Shown here one piece after another: positions 24,415 to 31,236 of a DNA stretch of 33,904 bases. Made by a program: the position numbers and the translations under genes. The notes under the pieces were generated by a model. It was given only the letters and a program-made list of their open reading frames with translations, made no database searches and was not told where the DNA came from. How positions within the stretch are numbered: position 1 is the first letter of the stretch; each line of letters starts with the position of its first letter. This DNA is from Pseudomonadota bacterium (GTDB taxonomy: Bacteria; Myxococcota_A; UBA796; GCA-2862545): assembly GCA_005776945.1 (NCBI GenBank), contig SXOB01000075.1, positions 1 to 33,904 on the forward strand. Direction: 5' to 3'.

Positions 24415-25167
24415 ATGGCCCACATTCAAGGCCCGATTGCGCTGGCCATGATCCTAGGGGCTGCGGCGGCACTGCCGATTCAACGCGGCATTGACCTGTT
24501 CAGCATTCCGGACGACCAGCGACACCCACTTCCCGACGGCCTGACGGCGTTTGAGAGCCTAGAGGGTCAGGCCCTGGTCGCAAGCGCAATTCGCGGCGAT
24601 CTCGACGTGGTTTCCGAGCACTTCGTGCCCCAGCAACGCCCAGAGTGGGGCGGCGTCGCCTCCATCGCCATCGCCCGCAACGCGTTGATCCAATCCGGCG
24701 CTTCCATTGGCCAGGACGCCGTCTTCGATGACGTGCCGGACCCCATGTTGCCCCTTCGGGCGACCTGGCGGGGACTCACGTTGCCGGAGGTCGCCAGGCT
24801 GCTGCAGATGCACGGCCTCGCCGTCGATGTGCACTACGCCTCGGACGCGAATCCGCGGGCGTTGCGCGCATCCCTCGTCGACACGGTTGCCGACCGCTCG
24901 GACCTGTTGTTGGCGGTCTACGATCGCGGTGTTCTCGGCGAGGTTGGCGGTTGGCACGTCGCCCCCGTCGCAGCCTTGAACGAGGGTGCGGACCGACTCC
25001 TCGTCGTCGATCCAGCCGTCCACGTGTACACGAGCGCTTGGGTCGGTGTGGACAGCATCTTCCAGGCGATGTCCGCACCAGACCCCCGAGCCGGCGCGAG
25101 CGGCGGTTGGATCGTTGCGCGCGCCGCCGAAGAGTCGAACTCCGTCCCGTGGAACGCTTTGCATTAG
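24415..25167 (+). CDS. Phytochelatin synthase-like protein lacking the catalytic Cys
   Basis: The 250-residue product aligns by eye along the catalytic domain of phytochelatin synthase (papain-like fold): FVPQQRPEWGGVASIAIARN for the active-site helix, GLTLPEVARLL, then GGWHVAPVAALN with His181, LLVVDPA with Asp199, and TSAWVGVDSIFQAM. The catalytic Cys expected between Trp78 and Gly80 is Gly79 (codon GGC at 24649-24651). His and Asp of the triad remain. An N-terminal hydrophobic segment (about 6-20) suggests export. It should not make phytochelatin by the known mechanism and may bind a thiol peptide or metal. The gene lies 36 bases after the B12 operon and 18 before the next membrane-protein gene. 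Confidence 0.75.
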   Translation: MAHIQGPIALAMILGAAAALPIQRGIDLFSIPDDQRHPLPDGLTAFESLEGQALVASAIRGDLDVVSEHFVPQQRPEWGGVASIAIARNALIQSGASIGQDAVFDDVPDPMLPLRATWRGLTLPEVARLLQMHGLAVDVHYASDANPRALRASLVDTVADRSDLLLAVYDRGVLGEVGGWHVAPVAALNEGADRLLVVDPAVHVYTSAWVGVDSIFQAMSAPDPRAGASGGWIVARAAEESNSVPWNALH

Positions 25168-25185
25168 CGATCAATCGGGGGGCCG

Positions 25186-26364
25186 ATGACGGCCAGATCA
25201 AAGCTCCTGCAGGCCGCCCGCCAAGGGGCCTCCGACGCGGCAAATCTGGCGCGCAACCTCGGCATCGCGCTCTCGGGCCTTGCGCTCAAGGCCGCGCGGG
25301 ACATCGTACCGCGGATCGCGGCGTTGCCCGCCGGGACACGCCACGCCATGGCCGCACGTCTCGCCGCCGTGTTCCTGCTCGCGGTTCTCCTGCAGCCATC
25401 CGCAGAACCCCTTTGCCTGCACGTCGACGGCGTCCGATGCTTGGGACCGCTGCCGGAAGCGTCACGTGGCCTCGTCGTGCGCCAGCTGCGGACCTTGGCA
25501 GATGGGTTGGAGGCCACCCCGCCCGGAACGGAAATGTCGGGCCTGGCCAGCCGCCATCGCGAAGCCCTCGCCTTGCGCGGCCTCGCCCAAAACATCGCCG
25601 ACGAACGTGTCGAGACATCCGTTGGCGTCGCCCGTCTGGACGCCATCAGTCACCGCCCGCTGCCCGGCCCCTGGCGGGGCCGCGACTCCGCGATCCTCGC
25701 CGTTCTCCTTGCGTTGACCCTCGCGCTCGCCTCCTCGCGCCAGCCCAGGGTCGCGGCTTGGACCATGGCCGCCGCCGGCTTGATCGCCGGCCTTCGCGTC
25801 ATGGGCACGACCTGGTCGGAACCCCTCGCCATCCTGCAACTTGCGGCCGTCGGCGCCGTGGCCACGTGGTGGCCTGCACTCGTGTGGCTCACCGGGAGAG
25901 GGCGCCCGCAGGTCCCGATTCCAGCGCGCGCCATCCGCTTCGGTCGAGGTCGACCCGCGACGGCCACGCCGCTCCGGCCCGTGGACTTTACGGGGAGCCA
26001 CCGGATGGCATTGGCGCTGGCCTCTGCTGCCCCGGCCGGGCACGGTCCGCTTTGGCTTCGCTGGCCCGCCCTCGGCTGGGTCGCTGCCCTGGCTCGCTTC
26101 CTGCCGTCACGAGCCCCGACGCCCTCTCAGATCCTGGTCGACGCGGCGGCGGCCTCATCCACATTCGATCTTCTGCTGGTCGAGGCCGACGACCTCAGCC
26201 CACAGGAATTTGCGCTCATCAACGAGGCGCTACACGCGGCGACGCGGGCGGGCGCGACGGTTGCCATCGACATCGACCGGCACCGCTGGGTCAAGCGCCA
26301 AGGGGCAGACGGCGGGCTCCGAAGCGACCCCGGCCTGGAGCCCTCGGTGACCTTCCCGACCTGA
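25186..26364 (+). CDS. Hypothetical multi-pass membrane protein
   Basis: No family was recognised. The 392-residue product has hydrophobic segments near residues 56-72, 167-181, 185-200 and 206-228. A ~95-residue region with a CLHVDGVRCL Cys pair lies between the first two. The long soluble C-terminal domain contains LLLVEADDLSPQEFALINEAL. The ATG has a GGGGGG run upstream. Spacing suggests co-transcription with the phytochelatin-synthase-like gene. The C-terminal part, with its DLLLVEADDLS and ATVAIDID strands, could be an ATPase- or Rossmann-like fold, but no Walker A motif is seen. Confidence 0.65.
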   Translation: MTARSKLLQAARQGASDAANLARNLGIALSGLALKAARDIVPRIAALPAGTRHAMAARLAAVFLLAVLLQPSAEPLCLHVDGVRCLGPLPEASRGLVVRQLRTLADGLEATPPGTEMSGLASRHREALALRGLAQNIADERVETSVGVARLDAISHRPLPGPWRGRDSAILAVLLALTLALASSRQPRVAAWTMAAAGLIAGLRVMGTTWSEPLAILQLAAVGAVATWWPALVWLTGRGRPQVPIPARAIRFGRGRPATATPLRPVDFTGSHRMALALASAAPAGHGPLWLRWPALGWVAALARFLPSRAPTPSQILVDAAAASSTFDLLLVEADDLSPQEFALINEALHAATRAGATVAIDIDRHRWVKRQGADGGLRSDPGLEPSVTFPT

Positions 26365-26415
26365 GGCCGTCCTCGGCAACGCAGACCGATGCGTGGGCGC
26401 ACCCGCCGCGCTGAA

Positions 26416-27504
26416 TCAGAAGCCCGCCTGCATCCGCAGGAAGGCGGCCATCTCGTCAGACGCGGCCGGGTCTTCGGGCATGAGGTGCTCGTAGGTGAGG
26501 CCAAGCGAGACCTTCTCCGCGAAGTCGTGCAACACGCCGCCGACGAGACGCATCTCGCCGTCGTCGTTCGTCGCGCCGTCGGGGTCCCAACGATCGAGGC
26601 GGGCCAGAAATCGCACGACCTCTGGCACTTCAGGAGACACGGCAATCGCCTGCCCGAGCCCAGAGATCGCACCCTCGGACTGACCAAAGACATGGGCGTA
26701 CGCCGCGACTCCAGTCTGCTTGTACCCGATGCCACCGGCCCACGTCAGGGTCGGATCCGCGCCGGTATGCAAGTTCTCTTCGACGAAGGCGGTGATGGGC
26801 AGCTGGGCCTTCTTGCCCGAGGCCAGCGGGTCCAAGGTGAAGCGGGCTTGCAACGCCTTGCCGGCGTCCACCTCAGGGTTCGTGTACCCCTCACCGTTGA
26901 GAATGGCGGCCTGCCAACTCACCAGACCCTTGGCGTGTTTGCCGCCTCCGGTGATGCCGAAATCGGCGGTGTCCTCGATCTTGAGTTGGTCGAGTGCCGT
27001 CTTGCCGACCCAACGCAGTTGCATGACGTCCTCTTCAACGCCGATGTAGGACGTATCGACGATGCCGCCGCGAACGCGGAGTCCCTTGGCCTCCGGCGAA
27101 CGCCACTCCAGGTAGGCGTGCTTGACGAACGTGCGCAAGCGCGTGTCGGCCGGCACGATGACCGTCGACGAACCGCCAAGGCCGTCGGGGACTTCCACCT
27201 CGGCGTCCTTCTGACGGTTGGAGTCCAGCGTAAGGCGCACGCGCCACGCATCCGACACGGTACCGTCTGCGCGTAGGTAGGCACGCTCGAGATCGAACGC
27301 ATTCGCGAAGTCAGCGCCTTCGCTGAGATCGACGCCGTAGTTGGCGTAGAGCACGCCAGACACTTTGACCGACGGCTTCTCGGCCTTCTTTCCGTCCGCC
27401 TTGCCTTCGCCCTTCCCTTCCGATTTGGCCTCGGCGTTGGCACTTCCGGAATCCGCGGGCGCGCCCTCGGCCGCTAACGCCACACTTGTAAGCCAGAACA
27501 TCAT
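26416..27504 (-). CDS. Outer-membrane porin, phosphate-selective porin-like
   Basis: The 362-residue product begins MMFWLTSVALAA, a short uncharged signal with likely cleavage before Glu13. A Lys/Glu/Gly-rich linker follows to about residue 45, then a beta-barrel with VSGVLYANYGVDLS, DLERAYLRADG, DAWRVRLTLDSN and ending MQAGF. A C-terminal Phe is typical for barrel insertion. The pattern fits the OprP/OprO-type porins. PstS lies directly upstream on the same strand, which supports phosphate as a possible solute. AGGAGGT precedes the ATG. Confidence 0.8.
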   Translation of the reverse strand: MMFWLTSVALAAEGAPADSGSANAEAKSEGKGEGKADGKKAEKPSVKVSGVLYANYGVDLSEGADFANAFDLERAYLRADGTVSDAWRVRLTLDSNRQKDAEVEVPDGLGGSSTVIVPADTRLRTFVKHAYLEWRSPEAKGLRVRGGIVDTSYIGVEEDVMQLRWVGKTALDQLKIEDTADFGITGGGKHAKGLVSWQAAILNGEGYTNPEVDAGKALQARFTLDPLASGKKAQLPITAFVEENLHTGADPTLTWAGGIGYKQTGVAAYAHVFGQSEGAISGLGQAIAVSPEVPEVVRFLARLDRWDPDGATNDDGEMRLVGGVLHDFAEKVSLGLTYEHLMPEDPAASDEMAAFLRMQAGF

Positions 27505-27649
27505 GACGACCTCCTTGGCGTCTGTCTTACCCTAGGGATGCCGCCTCGACGCCGATGATGACGGTTTCTTCGCTGTCCCGTCACATTCAACAAGCGCCGT
27601 TTCGCGTTCGTCACCGGGCGAAATCATCGGCCACGCCAGAACGCAGAAC

Positions 27650-27680
27650 GGGCCCCGTCCCCGCAATTGGGGAGGGGCCC
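27650..27680 (-). terminator. Strong GC hairpin after pstS
   Basis: GGGCCCC-G-TCCCC (27650-27662) pairs with GGGGA-GGGGCCC (27669-27680) around a short GCAATT loop, with one bulged G. It begins 29 bases after the pstS stop on the minus strand. Only scattered T residues follow (GTTCTGCGTTCT), so it may be an intrinsic terminator or an mRNA-stabilising stem. The remainder of the gap (27505-27649) shows no other clear element. Confidence 0.6.
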
Positions 27681-27708
27681 GCAGTGGCCAAAGGCGCCGA
27701 CCCGAGGC

Positions 27709-28575
27709 CTATTTCTTGAGGTCGACGAATCCGGCGTCGACGACCACAGCCTGGCCCGCCGGCGACAGAACCCAGTCGAGGAATTTCTGCTGGGCGCCCG
27801 TCGGGGCTCCGTTGGTATAGACCTGAAGACTGCGGCCAAGGGCGTAGGCTCCCGACTTCACGGTTTCGACCGAGGGGACAACACAGGGAGCGGCGGGGTC
27901 GCTCTTCACGCAGGCGGAACGGGCACCGTCCTTGTAGTAGCCAATACCGCCGTAGCCGATGGCGCACTTGCTGGTCGCGACGACGTCGATGACCTGCTGC
28001 GTTCCCGACTGGTCAAGCGTGTTCGTGAACTTGCCTGTGGAGCCGAGCACCACCTCGCGGAAATACTCATAGGTGCCAGAGTTGTTTTGCCGCGACAACT
28101 TGATGATGTTGTCGCTCCCACCGCAGTCGAGGGCAATCCCGAGATCCGACCACTTGTGGCAAGGTCCGTCCACCGAGTAGATGCACTTGAGCTGCTCGAA
28201 CGTGATTTCCGAGATCGGATTGTCGGCGTGAACGTAGACGCTGAGCCCGTCGAACGCGACGATATGGCGCACGGGCGTCACGTTGTTCTTGCCGGCAAGC
28301 TCGATCTCAGCTTCCTTCATTTCGCGCGAGCTTGCCGCCAAGTCCGTCGTCCCGTCGATGAGGGCCTTGATGCCTGTGCCGGAGCCACCGCCGGTGACGC
28401 TGACGATGACCGACGCCTCCACGCCAGTGAACGCCTCCGACAAGCGCTGCATCAGGTTGACCATCGTGTCGGAGCCCTTGACCTGAAGAATCACGGGCCG
28501 AGCCGCTTCCTCGGCCCCTCCCGAGCCACCGGAGCCCCCGCAAGCGATGAGCGAAACGGCCAGCAACCCACGCAT
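27709..28575 (-). CDS. pstS: Phosphate ABC transporter substrate-binding lipoprotein PstS
   Basis: The 288-residue product starts with a lipoprotein leader (MRGLLAVSLIAC) and a Gly/Ser linker. It shows PstS motifs: VKGSDTMVNLMQRL, GGGSGTGIKALIDG, DLAASSREMK, NNSGTYEYF, and KCAIGYGGIGYY. These residues bind phosphate in the periplasm. pstC, pstA, pstB and phoU are absent from the window, so the protein works with a transporter encoded elsewhere or has a sensing role. A porin gene follows on the same strand after the hairpin. Confidence 0.93.
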   Translation of the reverse strand: MRGLLAVSLIACGGSGGSGGAEEAARPVILQVKGSDTMVNLMQRLSEAFTGVEASVIVSVTGGGSGTGIKALIDGTTDLAASSREMKEAEIELAGKNNVTPVRHIVAFDGLSVYVHADNPISEITFEQLKCIYSVDGPCHKWSDLGIALDCGGSDNIIKLSRQNNSGTYEYFREVVLGSTGKFTNTLDQSGTQQVIDVVATSKCAIGYGGIGYYKDGARSACVKSDPAAPCVVPSVETVKSGAYALGRSLQVYTNGAPTGAQQKFLDWVLSPAGQAVVVDAGFVDLKK

Positions 28576-28704
28576 GACGACCTCCCAATGGACGCCGCGA
28601 CTATCGGGTGTGTCCGGACGCAGTGCGACGGGACGGTGACGAAGCTGCCACCAATTGCGATGCGGCGACGTCCTTGGCGTCGATCGCGCTGCCGCCAGGT
28701 AGGC

Positions 28705-31236
28705 TCAGGGCGCCTTGGCGGCCCGCCGGCCCAACGCGACCTGGGCCGCGGCCAGCCGGGCCACGGGAACGCGGAACGGCGAACAGCTGACGTGGTCCAG
28801 CCCCACGTCGTGAAAGAAGGCGATGCCACTTGGGTCACCCGCGTGCTCTCCACAGGCCCCGAGCCCTAGGCGAGGCTTGGCCGCCCGCCCCTTCTCAACG
28901 GCGATGCGTACGAGGGCGCCAACGCCGTCGACGTCGAAGCGCGCCACCGGCGACCCCTCGAGGACGCCCGCGGCCAAGTAGAGCGGGATGAAGCGACCCT
29001 GGTCCTCTCGGGACAACCCCCACACCATCTGCGTGAGGTCATTCGTCCCGAACGAGAAGAAGTCCGCGCTCCCGGCGAGCCGATCGGCGAGCAGCGCAGC
29101 CCGCGGCAGTTCGATCATCGTCCCCACCTGGTACGTGACCGGGACATTGTGCTCGGCGACGACCTGTTCGGCGACCTCCACGATGATCGCGCGGATGTGC
29201 CTCAGTTCTCGCTCGGCGCTCACGAGTGGGACGAGGATCTCCGGCGCCACGGCAACGCCTTCGGCCGTCAGCTGGCAGGCCGCCTCAAAGATGGCCCGCA
29301 CCTGGGCCCGGTAGATCTCCGGACGGGTGATGCCAACGCGGACGCCGCGAAGGCCCAACATCGGGTTCACCTCGGCGAGTTGCTCCACGCGCGCGGCCAG
29401 CGTCTCCGTGCGCAACCCGAGTTCCAGGGCGACGCTCGCAACGTCCTCTGGCCGACGGGGCAGGAACTCGTGCAGCGGCGGGTCGAGCAACCGGATGGTG
29501 ACGGGAAAGCCCGCCATCTGGGAGAAGAGGGCTCGAAACTGTTCGCGCATGAGCGGCAGCGCGTCGGCGAGGGCCCGCGCGCGCGCACGGCCGTCCTCCG
29601 CCAAGATCGCACGGCGCAGCGCCCGGAGCGCGTCCGGTTCGTAGAACATGCGCTCGGTGCGGCACAGACCGATGCCGACGGCGCCGAAAGACCGCGCCCG
29701 CGCGGCGTCGGCCGCCGCGTCGGCATTGGCGCGCACGGCAACTCTGGCCACGCTGTCGGCCCAGCCGAGCAGCACGCGTAGCGCATCGCCGGCGCCCGGC
29801 GGCTCCACGAGTTCGGCGCGCCCGAGCAACACATCGCCCGTAGAACCGTCGAGCGAAATCCAGTCGCCGCGGCCGACGATGTTGTCCCCGGCGTACAGGA
29901 GCGAACGCGTGTAGTCGACTGTGATCTCGCTGCAGGACACCACGGCGGGAAGGCCCTTCTCGCGCGCTGCAATCGCTACGTGGGAGGTCTGCCCCCCACG
30001 CGTCGTCAGGATGCCTGCGGCCACACCCAAACCGACGATGTCCTCGGCGCTCGCGTCCACCCTCACGAGGATGGCGGGCTCGCGCTGCTCCCGCATCGCC
30101 AGACACTCGTCCGCCGTGAAGCAGACGCGGCCCGTGGCGGCCCCCTGGCTCGCACCGAGGCCTTTGGCGATCGAACGCCGGATGGCACCCGGCGCAATGG
30201 TCGGTCGCAGCAGGCTCTCGAGCGACGCGGGATCGACGCGCATGAGCGCCTCGCTGCGGTCGATCACACCCTCATTGGCGAGGTCCACCGCGACCTGAAT
30301 CGCCGCGAGCGTCGCGCGGGGCATCGGACGTGCGTCCAGCACCCAAACCCGCGCTCCCGACATCAGGTAGCGGATGGCGACGCCATCGCGCAGCAACTTC
30401 TCGCACCCCGCGACGTAGGGGGCCAAGGCGTGCACCACGGCATCCGGCAGCGTGCCAACGCTCCCGCTATCGGCCACGGTCCAACCGCCTTCGCGCCAGC
30501 TGCCACGGAGTCCTGCCGCACCTGTCGTCGGATCCCGGCTCCAGACGGTCCCCGTGCCACGGGTTTCGTTTGACCCGTCGAGAGGCAGGACCATCACCTC
30601 GACGGCGGGCCCATCGGTCTCGGCGACCCCGTGGACGCGACGCTGGTACTTGGCGCGCGCGCTGCCATGGGCCCGCCACACGGACTCGATCGCGAGCGTC
30701 ACCTGACCGAGCACGTCGCCCGGAACCGAGCCTCGGCAGCTGTGGATGAGGTCGATCAGCCCCGTCGCGACGACGGAGAGCGCTGCCCCGTCGGACGCTT
30801 CGGCTCGGACGCCATCCAGCCGTTGAAAGCGCGTCGCGTGGATGCCGATGACCCCCTCGCCCCACGCGCGGAGAAACGACACCCACAAGCTCTTGGCCGC
30901 GATTTCCCCCAACGACGCCTCAAGCGCCGGAAGGACCCCGGGATGAAGGCCCACCCCCTCCAATGGCTCGGGTGCGCCCGGCCCGACATCAGCCGCTCGA
31001 ACCCACAACACAAGCGGCCCCTGGGTCTGCGCGGCCATCTTGGCCACCGCCGCGGCGAGCGCGTCTTTGACGGCGTCGGGCCAACGTTCATCCCGCAACC
31101 AGCTCGCGGCCGCCTCCGACTCCACCCGGAAGCCGAGGGGTGTGGGGAGGCCGGCAGCCACGCGGGCGGCGGGTCCACCCACCCGGTCGGACGCAGCCGC
31201 CGCGCCGTCGTGAAAGCTCAGAATCCACGGCTTCAC
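28705..31236 (-). CDS. ppdK: Pyruvate phosphate dikinase with eroded ATP-binding half
   Basis: The C-terminal two thirds of this 843-residue product are clear PPDK: phosphohistidine motif TTRGGQTSHVAIAA (His419), IGLCRTERMFY, LLDPPLHEFLP, TNDLTQM, SREDQGRFIPLY and ACGEHAGDPSGIAFFHDVGL. PPDK interconverts pyruvate, ATP and Pi with PEP, AMP and PPi. The N-terminal ATP-grasp part is poorly conserved: the GGKGANL entry reads GGPAARVA without the Lys, the SMPGMMDT block is replaced by GPGAPEPL, and the LQTR block reads LDARP. ATP use is therefore doubtful. The GTG start overlaps the glyQS stop (GTGA), so it is translationally coupled to the synthetase gene. A glyQS-ppdK order is familiar in delta-proteobacterial genomes. 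Confidence 0.9.
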   Translation of the reverse strand: MKPWILSFHDGAAAASDRVGGPAARVAAGLPTPLGFRVESEAAASWLRDERWPDAVKDALAAAVAKMAAQTQGPLVLWVRAADVGPGAPEPLEGVGLHPGVLPALEASLGEIAAKSLWVSFLRAWGEGVIGIHATRFQRLDGVRAEASDGAALSVVATGLIDLIHSCRGSVPGDVLGQVTLAIESVWRAHGSARAKYQRRVHGVAETDGPAVEVMVLPLDGSNETRGTGTVWSRDPTTGAAGLRGSWREGGWTVADSGSVGTLPDAVVHALAPYVAGCEKLLRDGVAIRYLMSGARVWVLDARPMPRATLAAIQVAVDLANEGVIDRSEALMRVDPASLESLLRPTIAPGAIRRSIAKGLGASQGAATGRVCFTADECLAMREQREPAILVRVDASAEDIVGLGVAAGILTTRGGQTSHVAIAAREKGLPAVVSCSEITVDYTRSLLYAGDNIVGRGDWISLDGSTGDVLLGRAELVEPPGAGDALRVLLGWADSVARVAVRANADAAADAARARSFGAVGIGLCRTERMFYEPDALRALRRAILAEDGRARARALADALPLMREQFRALFSQMAGFPVTIRLLDPPLHEFLPRRPEDVASVALELGLRTETLAARVEQLAEVNPMLGLRGVRVGITRPEIYRAQVRAIFEAACQLTAEGVAVAPEILVPLVSAERELRHIRAIIVEVAEQVVAEHNVPVTYQVGTMIELPRAALLADRLAGSADFFSFGTNDLTQMVWGLSREDQGRFIPLYLAAGVLEGSPVARFDVDGVGALVRIAVEKGRAAKPRLGLGACGEHAGDPSGIAFFHDVGLDHVSCSPFRVPVARLAAAQVALGRRAAKAP

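Noticed and set aside
27505..27649. Promoter or small RNA in the gap before the porin gene
   Set aside because: No paired -10/-35 elements or conserved structure could be supported by eye.
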